Notes under the pieces: model-generated
Databases searched by the model: none
Told to the model about the DNA's origin: nothing
The model's input: only the letters and a program-made list of their open reading frames with translations
Source of the DNA: Leptospira sp. GIMC2001
GTDB taxonomy: Bacteria; Spirochaetota; Leptospiria; Leptospirales; Leptospiraceae
DNA: 64,000 nucleotides
Assembly (NCBI RefSeq): GCF_028462125.1
Contig: NZ_CP115468.1
Coordinates: 1,126,001-1,190,000, forward strand
Direction of reading: 5' to 3'
Shown here: positions 1-8,949 of the stretch, piece after piece
Layout: each line of letters starts with the position of its first letter
Position numbering within the stretch: the first letter of the stretch is position 1
Position numbers and translations under genes: made by a program

Positions 1-443
1 TGAGTTGTGGAGACAGTGTATAGAGTAGTTAATTTCGGATGAATACTGTATTGGAACTTCTTATATAGAATGGTGTTACTGGTTTCTATCCGTCTATCAT
101 TCGAAAATGGATGCAATTCAGGAAAAAATTTTATAAATTGGATATTTTTTGTAACATCTAAGTTCTCAAATGTGAATCCAAGTCTTTCTTGGTCACAACT
201 GCAATCGTGTGTTGAACGAGACCCAGTTTTACTTTTCGTTTCTTTAGATTGGTGGCATGGCATGGATGACGCCTTTTCTGCGTTCTGGTTTGTAGCCGTC
301 CCCATTGAAAGGTAATTATCGAGTCTCGTGCCTATTTTAGAATTCGCATTCTCAATTGTGCATATATATCCCGCATTCATGAGAATTTTGCAATTTCCCA
401 AGGCTAAGATTATACATAGAGCAATCGAAGCGATTTTTTTCAT
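1..443 (-). CDS. putative lipoprotein, partial (3' end beyond window)
   Basis: An open frame without stops runs on the minus strand from an ATG at 443 to the left edge, so the C-terminus is missing. The first 18 residues form a lysine-start, hydrophobic signal ending in ALGNC, a relaxed spirochaetal lipobox with the lipidated Cys at residue 18. The visible mature part (about 130 residues) is polar and has a Cys/His-containing stretch (MPCHQ, then HDCSCDQ about 25 residues on) that could bind metal, but I recognise no family. A purely antisense origin is unlikely because signal peptide and start fit so well. Function unknown. Confidence 0.6.
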   Translation of the reverse strand, partial: MKKIASIALCIILALGNCKILMNAGYICTIENANSKIGTRLDNYLSMGTATNQNAEKASSMPCHQSKETKSKTGSRSTHDCSCDQERLGFTFENLDVTKNIQFIKFFPELHPFSNDRRIETSNTILYKKFQYSIHPKLTTLYTVSTT

Positions 444-555
444 AATTTATACTCTATAGACGAATTCCAAAATTGAAAAGATTTTAAATACTATAATTTG
501 TATTCTTTTATTTCGGAAATAGTAAAATTTTCAGAAGATTTCGACTAGAATAGAT

Positions 556-2364
556 TTAGCTCCCATCGTAAGGAATGCTTATCGTAATTTCTGTACCTTT
601 TCCTAATTTGGATTCTACATGGATTCTTCCATTGTGTTTATCTATAAATTCTTTCGAAAGTATGAGTCCAAGTCCTGTGCTTGGTTCACCCTCTGTGCCT
701 GGGTTACTTGTTTTTTCATTAATTAAGAAGAGTTTTGGAATCAATTTTTCATCCATTCCGACACCCGTATCTGTAATTTTGATTTCTATAAAAGAATTAT
801 TTGTATTTAAATCTTTTCTAATACAAGTAGATTCATTATTGCTTTTTACAAAACTCTGAATTGTAACACTCCCGAAACGGTTGGTGTATTTGAGTGAATT
901 AGAAATAATATTTCTAAGAACAGAAAGTATCATTTTCTTATCTACTAGAATATTAATACCTTCTGGCACTTCGTTAACGATGTTGATCGATTTGGAAGTG
1001 TAGACTAATTCTAATGAATACAGACTTTCTTGGATGAGTGAATTTAGATCAACTTTTTCTCGTTTTAGATTTCGATTGCTATTTTGTATTGTTGCCCATT
1101 CTAGAAGATTCTCAAGCAATTCATAAAGATTCACTGATGCCTTACGCATTCCTAATACCATATCTTTGATCTCATCTACATTCAATTCATCAATTTCATT
1201 GGCTAGGATTTGAGTGAGTCCGAGGAATCCGTTGAAGGGAGAGCGTAAATCGTGAGCGATAATTGAAAAGAATTTATCCTTTTCTTGATTGAGTTTCTCA
1301 AGTTCTAAATTTTGGTCCCGAATTCTCTCTTCCGCTAGTTTAGCGTCCGTTATATTTCGAATTGTAACTATTTTTCCTAACAAGGAGTTATTCCGAATAT
1401 TATAAAAGCTTTGAGTTTCAATCTGATACCAGATTATTGTATGATTCTTTGTTCGACTGAAATCGAGTGATGTATCCACTAAGTTCATATTTATCGTATC
1501 AATAATTTCTTCCCAGTCTTCCAGTAATTCTGTGACTTGTCTTCCAATACAATCTCTCATTTCTGGGATCATTTTCGAAATAGATTGATTGAAATCTATC
1601 ACTCTTCCTTCTGTATCAATGACAAACATTCCTTCTGCCATTTGATCGAAGAGTAAAGCTCTTGCTTGCGGAACCAGGTCAAATAGATTATAATAATTTA
1701 ATCCGATATACATTACGATTAGATTAAGCGTTAACGCAAATGGTACGGCATCAACGCCATAAGGTAAAATTCCAACCATCGGAACAATAAATGCAATAAA
1801 AGGAAAAATTAAACCTAATGTAAGAAGGATATGTTGATTTCTAAATTGGCGTGGAGATTGAATGAGAAGTTGAACAAATATTAAAAAAGCTCCTATCATC
1901 ATAATTGCATCATAAACTTGATGAATTAGATAAAAAATATTTGGTTCAAATGAAAAGAATGGGAAAGATCCAAGTTCATCCATTTTAGCATCAGTATAGA
2001 AGAGATTATGGAATTCATTACTCCAATTGAAAATTATCGCAATAGTGGGTTCCAAAAATAAAACGAGAATTATTAGATTTGGAATTTTTTTAATTCTTCC
2101 TGAATAGCTGAGAGCAAAAAGAAAAAATAATAGAGAAATATAACTAAGAGTTAGAAATTCAATTTTATAGAATAGTATTGCCCACTCAAGTCGAGTGGTC
2201 GATATTTCCAAAGCATAGAAAAAACTATACCATGCTATAAAAAATAGTGTAATTGAAAAATAAATATGCCCATTGAATTTTTTGTTTTCTTTGACCAGCC
2301 GAGCTATAATTATCATAGCTAGACTTGAGAGAAAAAGTGGTATCGAATATATATTGAAGAACAA
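556..2364 (-). CDS. membrane sensor histidine kinase (7TM-PAS-HisKA-HATPase)
   Basis: 602-residue sensor kinase. About seven membrane helices fill residues 5-225, matching the 7TM N-terminal domain found on many histidine kinases and ending in the usual NYYNLFDLVPQAR linker. A PAS domain follows (about 235-345, FVIDTEGRVIDFN), then a HisKA box with the phosphoacceptor His near residue 371 (IIAHDLRSPF) and an HATPase domain with an N-box (NIISNSLKY), DTGVGMD and GLGLILSKEFID. The only usable start is a TTG at 2364, because an in-frame stop lies eight codons upstream and the next ATG would cut into the first helix. No response regulator gene is adjacent, so the partner and stimulus are unknown. 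It lies downstream of purL with a 127-bp gap. Confidence 0.9.
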   Translation of the reverse strand: MFFNIYSIPLFLSSLAMIIIARLVKENKKFNGHIYFSITLFFIAWYSFFYALEISTTRLEWAILFYKIEFLTLSYISLLFFLFALSYSGRIKKIPNLIILVLFLEPTIAIIFNWSNEFHNLFYTDAKMDELGSFPFFSFEPNIFYLIHQVYDAIMMIGAFLIFVQLLIQSPRQFRNQHILLTLGLIFPFIAFIVPMVGILPYGVDAVPFALTLNLIVMYIGLNYYNLFDLVPQARALLFDQMAEGMFVIDTEGRVIDFNQSISKMIPEMRDCIGRQVTELLEDWEEIIDTINMNLVDTSLDFSRTKNHTIIWYQIETQSFYNIRNNSLLGKIVTIRNITDAKLAEERIRDQNLELEKLNQEKDKFFSIIAHDLRSPFNGFLGLTQILANEIDELNVDEIKDMVLGMRKASVNLYELLENLLEWATIQNSNRNLKREKVDLNSLIQESLYSLELVYTSKSINIVNEVPEGINILVDKKMILSVLRNIISNSLKYTNRFGSVTIQSFVKSNNESTCIRKDLNTNNSFIEIKITDTGVGMDEKLIPKLFLINEKTSNPGTEGEPSTGLGLILSKEFIDKHNGRIHVESKLGKGTEITISIPYDGS

Positions 2365-2491
2365 AATAAATAATTTCCAATAATCTTTCTAGGTCAAATC
2401 CCAGATTATCGTTTTATTCTCATCGTTGCAAGTTTTAAATATTGAATGAGCATAGCACTAAATATTATAAAACATTCGCTAGAATATCGCT

Positions 2492-4720
2492 TTATTCAAA
2501 AACACTATTCAATCCTTCTTTCCATTCTTTCTCGAGTTCATCTATTGAAAGTTCTAAATCCCATGACTTTAGGATCAATTTGCGTTCATCAATAGTTTCT
2601 CCAAGTTTCAGAAAATCCAAATTGAGAGCATTGAGTGAATTAGATATTTCCATTTCATTTTCTTCATTGTATCCAATGATTACCGAGGCTGATGTCTCGC
2701 CGAAGAATACAACGTCTTTTCGATTATGAGAAGGTAGATTGGTAATTTGAATTCCAGTTTTGGATTCGAATGCAATTTTGATCAAGGCTATTCCTAATCC
2801 ACCTAGGGAAATATCTTTTGCCGATTGCAATAATCCTGATTGATTGCTTTCGTATAACCAAAAAATTAAATCTTTTTCTTCTTGGAGATGCAGTTCAGGA
2901 ATTTCTCCTTTTACCATATCATGGAACAAAGAAAGATATTCTGATCCGCCTAAAGTAGGTCTAAATTTACCAACTAATGCAAGTTTAGTGCTTTTGGCTT
3001 TAGGGGCAGAGCGTAAAGCTTTCGAGACATCCGGTATATAGCCAACAATTCCAATTGTTGGAGTTGGGTAGACTGGTCCTTCCGGCGATTCGTTATAAAA
3101 GGATACGTTTCCACCAGTAACAGGAAGTCCGAGAAATCTGCAGGCATCTCCTAGTCCTCGAACACATTCAGAAAATACGTAGTAGTTTTCTGGAATATAA
3201 GGATTGCCGAAGTTCAAATTGTTCGTTACGCCATAAGGATCAGCTCCGGTAACGGCAACGTTTCTTGCCGACTCGCATACTGCCCAGATTGCTCCTTTAT
3301 AAGGATCTAAATAAGTATATCTGGAATTGCAATCTGTAGATACACCGATTCCTTTTTTGGTTCCTGGGATTCTTACAAGTCCTCCGTCAGTTCCGGGTGG
3401 AATCACTTTTACAAGTCCCACTTCCTGATCATATTGTTTATAGAGAGGAAGTCTTGAGGATATATTCCATGAAGATAGAAAAGTTTCAAGTATGGATTCT
3501 AGTTTTTTTGTTTCTAAGTCAGGTAAACTATTTATTTCTAAATTTTTTACTTCATCTAGATAGCCAGGTCTTTTCACTGCTCTCTCATATCGAGGTGCGC
3601 CACCACCAAGTACAAGGGATGCTGCTGGTATATCTGCTTTGATTTTGCCATCTTTTCTTATGATGAGCCGATCCCCTTCAGTTACTTTTCCTATTTCTAC
3701 AATATTGAGTTCCCATTTCTCGAAGATCGCAATCAATTTCTCTTCTTTGCCTGGTTTGGCAACAACTAACATCCGTTCTTGGCTCTCAGATAGCATTGCC
3801 TCATAAGCATTCATGCCGGTTTCACGGAAGGGAACTAGATCTAAATTGATATCCATTCCAGTTTTGCCTTTTGCACTCATCTCAGAAGTTGCACAAGATA
3901 TTCCTGCAGCTCCCATATCTTGAATTCCTATCAACACATCACTGTTAATTGCTTCAAGACTTGCCTCCATAAGAAGCTTTTCCATAAATGGATCACCGAC
4001 TTGAACGGCAGAGCGTTTTTCCTCTGTTTCTTTAGTGAGGTCTTGTGATGCAAAAGATGCGCCATGAATTCCATCTCGTCCTGTAGTTGCGCCAACAATA
4101 AACACTTTAGCACCGATTACTCCACCGGTAGTCGCGCTTGCAGTTTTGGCGACCTCTGCAATTCCTACAGTCATTGCATTGACGAGAGGATTCTTTGTAA
4201 AAGATTTATCAATAAATAATTCACCACCGCCTACGGCAATTCCTAATGAGTTGCCATAATCACCAATCCCTTTGACAGCTCTTGATAATAAATATCGATT
4301 TCTATCTTCCGATGGTGGCCCGAAGCGAAGAGAATTTAAAGATACGATAGGTCTTGCTCCCATTGTAAAAATATCTCGCATAATTCCACCAACACCCGTT
4401 GCTGCACCTTGATAGGGTTCAACTGCAGTTGGATGATTATGGCTTTCAATTTTGAAAACAACTGCCAAGCCATCACCGATGTCCATTGCGCCCGCGTTTT
4501 CTTCTCCGGCTTGAGCGAGAAGTTTGTCCGACTCAGTTGGAAGAGTTTTGAGCTTGAGTATAGAGTTTTTATAGGAACAATGCTCAGACCACATAGCGGA
4601 AAAAATTCCTAACTCTGTAGAATTGGGAACTCGTCCAAGAATCTTTTTTATATTTTCAAATTCTTCTTCAGTAAGTCCATGACTCTTGACATCTTGTAAG
4701 TCAATTGTATCTTTTTCCAT
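2492..4720 (-). CDS. purL: phosphoribosylformylglycinamidine synthase subunit PurL
   Basis: 742-residue small-type PurL, the ATP-dependent amidotransferase subunit that converts FGAR to FGAM in step four of purine synthesis. The length fits the PurS/PurQ/PurL complex form rather than the about 1300-residue fused enzyme. Diagnostic segments are FSAMWSEHCSYKNS near the N-terminus, ESHNHPTAVEPYQGAATGVGG (substrate/ATP site) and GGGAPRYERAVKRP; two AIRS-type repeats are recognisable. It starts at an ATG at 4720, 18 bp after the flavin reductase stop, so the two are probably co-transcribed. purS and purQ are not in this window. Cytoplasmic. Confidence 0.96.
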   Translation of the reverse strand: MEKDTIDLQDVKSHGLTEEEFENIKKILGRVPNSTELGIFSAMWSEHCSYKNSILKLKTLPTESDKLLAQAGEENAGAMDIGDGLAVVFKIESHNHPTAVEPYQGAATGVGGIMRDIFTMGARPIVSLNSLRFGPPSEDRNRYLLSRAVKGIGDYGNSLGIAVGGGELFIDKSFTKNPLVNAMTVGIAEVAKTASATTGGVIGAKVFIVGATTGRDGIHGASFASQDLTKETEEKRSAVQVGDPFMEKLLMEASLEAINSDVLIGIQDMGAAGISCATSEMSAKGKTGMDINLDLVPFRETGMNAYEAMLSESQERMLVVAKPGKEEKLIAIFEKWELNIVEIGKVTEGDRLIIRKDGKIKADIPAASLVLGGGAPRYERAVKRPGYLDEVKNLEINSLPDLETKKLESILETFLSSWNISSRLPLYKQYDQEVGLVKVIPPGTDGGLVRIPGTKKGIGVSTDCNSRYTYLDPYKGAIWAVCESARNVAVTGADPYGVTNNLNFGNPYIPENYYVFSECVRGLGDACRFLGLPVTGGNVSFYNESPEGPVYPTPTIGIVGYIPDVSKALRSAPKAKSTKLALVGKFRPTLGGSEYLSLFHDMVKGEIPELHLQEEKDLIFWLYESNQSGLLQSAKDISLGGLGIALIKIAFESKTGIQITNLPSHNRKDVVFFGETSASVIIGYNEENEMEISNSLNALNLDFLKLGETIDERKLILKSWDLELSIDELEKEWKEGLNSVFE

Positions 4721-4738
4721 TTAGTAAATAATTCCTTT

Positions 4739-5227
4739 TTATAATTCTTTCAAAGTTCTATAATTTCTATTGTAGTAGAGAAGGGGGTTGTGATCTTCTT
4801 GGACTATTGTTGATTCTACTTTACCAATCACAATTCGATGATCACCCGATTCCACCATGGAATCAAGTGAGCAATCGATAATAGCCTGACATCCAGGAAT
4901 ATGTGGCGCACCAGAAATTCCATGCCCGGAGCTTAGAGATTTAAGAAAATCGATCCGTGAATCATCAGGGCGTGCGAACATATTCGAGAGTTCAACTTGG
5001 TCATGTCCGAGAATATGAACAGAAAAACCCTTGGACTCTTGGATTGCGATCTTTGCTGGACTTGAATCATTGAGACAAAAAAGAACCAATGGTGGAGTGA
5101 GTGAAAGTGAAGTAAACGAACTCACTGTGATTCCTGATAGAATTCCCTGATTTTTGTAGGTTACAATCGTAACTCCAGATGCGAATTTAGATAGTGCTTT
5201 TTTGAACTCATCTTGTGAAAATCCCAT
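4739..5227 (-). CDS. flavin reductase-like (FMN-binding split barrel) protein
   Basis: 162-residue flavin reductase-domain protein. The N-terminus ALSKFASGVTIVTYKNQGILSGITVSSFTSLSLTPPLVLFC is typical of short-chain NAD(P)H:FMN reductases, as are the HRIVIGKVE segment and the C-terminal LLYYNRNYRTL. Such enzymes supply reduced flavin or act on small substrates; the partner here is unknown. I chose the ATG at 5227, which has a GGGAA Shine-Dalgarno 7-11 bases upstream; an in-frame TTG at 5251 would add eight unlikely residues. It is first in a probable two-gene unit with purL. A Crp/Fnr-type box lies about 250 bp upstream but is better placed for the divergent perR. Confidence 0.88.
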   Translation of the reverse strand: MGFSQDEFKKALSKFASGVTIVTYKNQGILSGITVSSFTSLSLTPPLVLFCLNDSSPAKIAIQESKGFSVHILGHDQVELSNMFARPDDSRIDFLKSLSSGHGISGAPHIPGCQAIIDCSLDSMVESGDHRIVIGKVESTIVQEDHNPLLYYNRNYRTLKEL

Positions 5228-5569
5228 GCAGTTTCCCTGTTTTCCTCTCAAAACCTGATAATTCCATGATTGAAAACCTATACATTCTTCGCAAATACTT
5301 ACCCAGGATGCCTATCAGGGTTTTTATGACTCATTTGATGACTCCAAAGTGATTTTTATTCCATTTAAAAATCTAAATATTTGTAAAAAGACCCAACCGT
5401 ATATTCTGTCCCAAATCTTAAAATTTTTAAAATCCTCATCAATACACCATATATTCATAATTAGAATAAGAATTGATAAAAATCAATATATTCGAGCAAT
5501 TTTAAAATCGATATAAACTTGACCGACTCTGTCTACTAGGTGATGACAAGTACATCACACGGAGTAAAC
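5228..5569. other. divergent intergenic region, 342 bp, no gene
   Basis: AT-rich spacer between the flavin reductase (minus) and perR-like (plus) genes. It holds the FNR-type box and -10 element described separately. An A/T palindrome at about 5419-5434 (TTAAAATTTTTAAAA) is seen but does not match a PerR or Fur box. I see no convincing small ORF or RNA. Confidence 0.6.
5473..5517 (+). promoter_or_regulatory. Crp/Fnr-type promoter of the perR-like gene
   Basis: A perfect TTGAT-AAAA-ATCAA box (5473-5486) is followed by TATAAA at 5512-5517. With transcription starting about 7 bases after the -10 the box centre sits near -42 to -44, the classical class II FNR activator position. The inferred 5' UTR to the ATG at 5570 is about 45 bases. 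The match to the FNR/FixK consensus is seen directly; the regulator is inferred. Confidence 0.6.
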
Positions 5570-5944
5570 ATGAAGACATTAACTAAGCATAGAGAATTGA
5601 TTTACAACGATCTACAAATAAGAAGAGATCATCCTACAGCCAAAATGGTTTTTGATACTGCTAAGAACAATGTATCCAAAATTAGTTTCGCAACTGTTTA
5701 TAATTCTCTTGAATATCTCGTCAACCAAGGGATGTTAAAAAAGGTAAACATAAATTCTGATTCCGCAAGGTATGATGCGGTTCTAGAACCACATTCCCAT
5801 TTAATCTGCCAAACCTGCGGATCAATCAAAGACATTCCCGCGATGCAACTTGCAGATATGTCACCGATTCAATCTGAGGATTTTCAAATCAGTGATGTCA
5901 TAGTTAATATAATAGGATATTGTAAAAACTGTGATAATAAATAG
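5570..5944 (+). CDS. perR: PerR-type Fur-family peroxide-responsive repressor
   Basis: 124-residue Fur-superfamily regulator. A winged helix (HPTAKMVFDTAK...ISFATVYNSLEYL) is followed by a metal-binding dimerisation domain with two CxxC pairs (CQTCG; CKNC at the C-terminus) for structural zinc. The residues corresponding to the regulatory Fe/Mn site of Bacillus PerR (H37, D85, H91, H93, D104) occur as H21, D69, H75, H77 and D88 with identical spacing; an Asp in the RYD position favours PerR over Fur. Start chosen at the ATG at 5570, which has GGAG seven bases upstream; an upstream in-frame GTG (5540) and ATG (5543) lack one. The protein is about 20 residues shorter at the N-terminus than most homologues. 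An FNR-type promoter precedes it. Confidence 0.88.
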   Translation: MKTLTKHRELIYNDLQIRRDHPTAKMVFDTAKNNVSKISFATVYNSLEYLVNQGMLKKVNINSDSARYDAVLEPHSHLICQTCGSIKDIPAMQLADMSPIQSEDFQISDVIVNIIGYCKNCDNK

Positions 5945-6015
5945 TAAATATTCATAAAAAATGTTCTAATACAAGTTGTGCTCGTGTAACAAATATTTTG
6001 TATAAATATAGAATT

Positions 6016-6087
6016 TTCCTTGGGTTGGATATTGGCAAAGAAAAGTCATAAGATTTTATTTTTCAATATAATATACAACCCAAGGAA
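6016..6087. repeat. 18-nt inverted repeat spanning a stop codon
   Basis: Arms at 6016-6033 and 6070-6087 are complementary over 17 of 18 bases, including a perfect 12-bp outer stem (TTCCTTGGGTTG / CAACCCAAGGAA). The loop of 36 nt contains the stop codon of the minus-strand glycosyltransferase gene (6056-6058). It may act as a 3'-end or terminator structure between convergent genes. Confidence 0.5.
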
Positions 6088-7624
6088 GCTCTGAATTATC
6101 AATGGAGATTCTTTTATCGAAACGAAATGAACAATCTTCGGTGTCACATATTTTTGCAAAATGATCTTTAGGATCTTGGTTGTAAACCATATCAACCACA
6201 GCGATTTTTGACCAATTTTTCTTAGTTGCGGCATTATATAAAATCTTCATGTCTTTATTGTCTCGCAATAAAAAATAATTATTTCTATCCTTGAAAAGAT
6301 TAATAAAGCAAAAAGAAATATCAGGATTTGTAAAAACAATTGTATCATAATCTATGGATTGAATCTGAGATTTAATCTTGTTTTGTAAATTTGACAATTG
6401 TTTCAATTCAGTATAAGTAAAAATCAAATTAATAGATCCTATGAATAGAATCGAAGCCATTATTAAGTATCGAAAAGACTTCTTTAAATATATTAAATAA
6501 TGATTGCAGATCAAAATTAGAAAAGGAAGAAAAACGAAAAAATATCTCGGTGTATTGTGCCCGCCATGATTGGGACTCAGGAAAAAAACCAATAGAATAA
6601 ACACTAGAAGAATGAAAGGGAAGTTGAATTTTGAAATGAACCATGAATGCTTTTGCAAATTTCTATATTCTAATTCCACTTCATTGAATTTTGCGTCCTG
6701 ATTTGGTTTTGCTTTCAATGGATTTGTTGATTTATGTTTTGCTTTGTTTCTAAATACTATCCAAATCAAACTTGCAAGAGAAAGGATTAGGAAAAGCGTA
6801 AAGATTGGAAGTTTGTAAAAAACCAAAAATAAAAGTGATTTCTGCAATTCTAGATCGAAATGGAATAAAATGTTTTTTTCAATTCGTAGACCAAAAATAC
6901 TATTATAGATTGCCCATTGAGTTCCACCGACGATCGCTAACCCAATAGAGAATGCTAGGAGGAATTGAAGTTTCGATGATTTTGAAATCTTTTGTGAACG
7001 CGTATGTTTCAGGAATAATAATGGAAGGAATCCAACAAAAATGGCTTCCGGTCGGAAGAGAACGATCAGTCCTGAGATCAGACCAGAAGTTAAATATTTA
7101 TTTCTATATAATAGAAATAGTCCCGCAGACTGAAGGAAAAATACCAGAATGGTTTCATGGAGAAGAAATATATAAATTGATATCTGAGATCCAAAAATAG
7201 TCAGAATAGTTATTCCGATCCGTGGCTTCATTTTTTGGAGCAATAAAATAGACCCAATAAATAGAGTTAGCTGTAAAAATTTATAAAAATAATTAAAATA
7301 TTCGCCATACAAAAATGAATAGAGAAATGGCAGAATCGGTGGAAAAACAGACATTGGTTGATTATTTACCATGTGGAAGAAATGATCCGGTAATGGAAAA
7401 AGCCTAAACTCAGGATCCATGTCATTGGCTGAGTAAGAAAAGTAGAGTCCTTGAGAGAAGTCTTTTGAAAAGAAAGTATAAGATTGCCATTCGAGAATAG
7501 CAAAATCAGAAAACGGAATGTCCTGAGCAGTCAATAAAATGATTACTAAAGGTAGAAGACCTAATAAAATTAAGCAACTAACGAAATGCATCTTATGGGA
7601 AATAAAGAGTTGGAATATTTTCAT
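6056..7624 (-). CDS. polytopic membrane glycosyltransferase-like protein (GT-C type)
   Basis: 522-residue integral membrane protein with about ten to twelve hydrophobic helices. The first helix is followed by a periplasmic loop with an acidic motif (PFSDFAILEWQ), and later come FRPEAIFVGFLPLLF and a C-terminal soluble domain of about 100 residues (about residue 420 on). This layout resembles GT-C glycosyltransferases and the large paralogous glycosyltransferase families of Leptospira; I cannot assign donor or acceptor. ATG start at 7624. It diverges from the SGNH hydrolase gene across 150 bp, suggesting the pair may act on the same surface glycan. Convergent with perR. Confidence 0.7.
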   Translation of the reverse strand: MKIFQLFISHKMHFVSCLILLGLLPLVIILLTAQDIPFSDFAILEWQSYTFFSKDFSQGLYFSYSANDMDPEFRLFPLPDHFFHMVNNQPMSVFPPILPFLYSFLYGEYFNYFYKFLQLTLFIGSILLLQKMKPRIGITILTIFGSQISIYIFLLHETILVFFLQSAGLFLLYRNKYLTSGLISGLIVLFRPEAIFVGFLPLLFLKHTRSQKISKSSKLQFLLAFSIGLAIVGGTQWAIYNSIFGLRIEKNILFHFDLELQKSLLFLVFYKLPIFTLFLILSLASLIWIVFRNKAKHKSTNPLKAKPNQDAKFNEVELEYRNLQKHSWFISKFNFPFILLVFILLVFFLSPNHGGHNTPRYFFVFLPFLILICNHYLIYLKKSFRYLIMASILFIGSINLIFTYTELKQLSNLQNKIKSQIQSIDYDTIVFTNPDISFCFINLFKDRNNYFLLRDNKDMKILYNAATKKNWSKIAVVDMVYNQDPKDHFAKICDTEDCSFRFDKRISIDNSELPWVVYYIEK

Positions 7625-7774
7625 ATAAAATCTACGTGATAACTAAGTATTTTACAGGGAACAATGGTAGATCGTCTGTCATCAAGTAAATAAAGAACTG
7701 ACTTACAAGAATTGATAATTTTAATGGAAACTGCGAATCGTTTATTTTGAAAAAACATTCATAAAACACTAACT

Positions 7775-8902
7775 ATGATTCACTATTTGCAATTATTAAA
7801 AAAATCTGTTCTTATTATATTCATTCTGTTCTTATTGGCATTGGGCGTCACTCACTTATATGAATTTTTCTATTATAAAGAAATTGAATCAACATCTCAC
7901 TTTATATTGCCACCCAATGTATTGATTCCCATTTATTCTGAAGAGGGCAATCACAATATTAAAGTTCATAAATTAGGAATTAGAAGTGAGAGCGATGAAT
8001 ATTCAGAATGCAATAATTTAATTCTTGGCGATTCTCAATCTTTCGGATACGGGATTCCCAGTAAAAGATTGTTCACGAGTATAATCGAGAACGAACTTAA
8101 GGAAAGATCAATTATTCATAAATGTTTATTTCTCAATGCATCAATACCTGGATTTACAATCGAAAATCAAATATCTTTGTATTTAAATATTATCAAATAT
8201 ACTAAAACGAAGAATGTCATTCTTTTCGTTTATGCGAACGATATTTATGAAACTGGCAAAACAATCGACTTTGGAATTTATGAGAGTAAGAATCGACTTT
8301 GGTTTTTTATGGCGAACATTTTTACAAATGAAATGGGTTACTCAATATTGAGAGCTAAGTATTTTGAGTCTTACAATTCGCAATTTAGAAATATATTTCA
8401 ATCTAAAGATCCGATTGAAGAAACCTCTCGGCTTCAAGTAAACGCGTCTTCGGATTTAGAGATTAATGAGAGCTTAAGAATAATTTATGCGAATGAACCG
8501 AGGTATTTTGCAAAACAATTGAATACTAGATCTGATGCTCGGACGGAATATCAGCGTTGGAGGAAATTATTTCTTAGTTTTCATTCCTACCTCAAAGATC
8601 AAGGTATTCCTCTCAAAGTGGTATACATTCCGTCCGAAGTCGAGTATGACCCTAATCGCTTGGCAATCTACAAAAAGATTGGGTTTACAGTTGAGGATCG
8701 TTGGCTATATGAGAAATCGGATTTGCTCGAAGATCTCGAGATACTTATGCGAGAAGAGAATATTCCTTTTCTCAATCTTAAGAACAAAATGTATCTTAGA
8801 TCTGATCTGTTGCAGACTGGTGACATCCACTTGAATTCGCAGGCACATAGAATTATTGCTAATTCTATACTGGATTACAATTCATCATTTCTTGATTTTT
8901 AG
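7775..8902 (+). CDS. membrane-anchored SGNH/GDSL hydrolase-like protein
   Basis: 375 residues with one N-terminal membrane anchor (about residues 11-28) and an exported body. The SGNH block I is GDSQSFGYG (nucleophile Ser near 87), and the C-terminal block V is GDIHLN (Asp about 350, His about 352), which together give the expected catalytic dyad or triad. Members of this superfamily act as esterases or O-acyl transfer enzymes on polysaccharides and lipids. The start is the ATG at 7775. It diverges from a membrane glycosyltransferase gene and lies 47 bp upstream of mutL. Substrate unknown; surface glycan modification is an inference from context. Confidence 0.75.
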   Translation: MIHYLQLLKKSVLIIFILFLLALGVTHLYEFFYYKEIESTSHFILPPNVLIPIYSEEGNHNIKVHKLGIRSESDEYSECNNLILGDSQSFGYGIPSKRLFTSIIENELKERSIIHKCLFLNASIPGFTIENQISLYLNIIKYTKTKNVILFVYANDIYETGKTIDFGIYESKNRLWFFMANIFTNEMGYSILRAKYFESYNSQFRNIFQSKDPIEETSRLQVNASSDLEINESLRIIYANEPRYFAKQLNTRSDARTEYQRWRKLFLSFHSYLKDQGIPLKVVYIPSEVEYDPNRLAIYKKIGFTVEDRWLYEKSDLLEDLEILMREENIPFLNLKNKMYLRSDLLQTGDIHLNSQAHRIIANSILDYNSSFLDF

Positions 8903-8949
8903 CTGCAATCCTTTCTTGCACGATATGCAAAATCTGGAATCTTGGATGA

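Noticed and set aside
5419..5434. TTAAAATTTTTAAAA as a PerR autoregulatory box
   Set aside because: It does not fit TTATAATNATTATAA; plain AT-rich palindromes are expected at this base composition.
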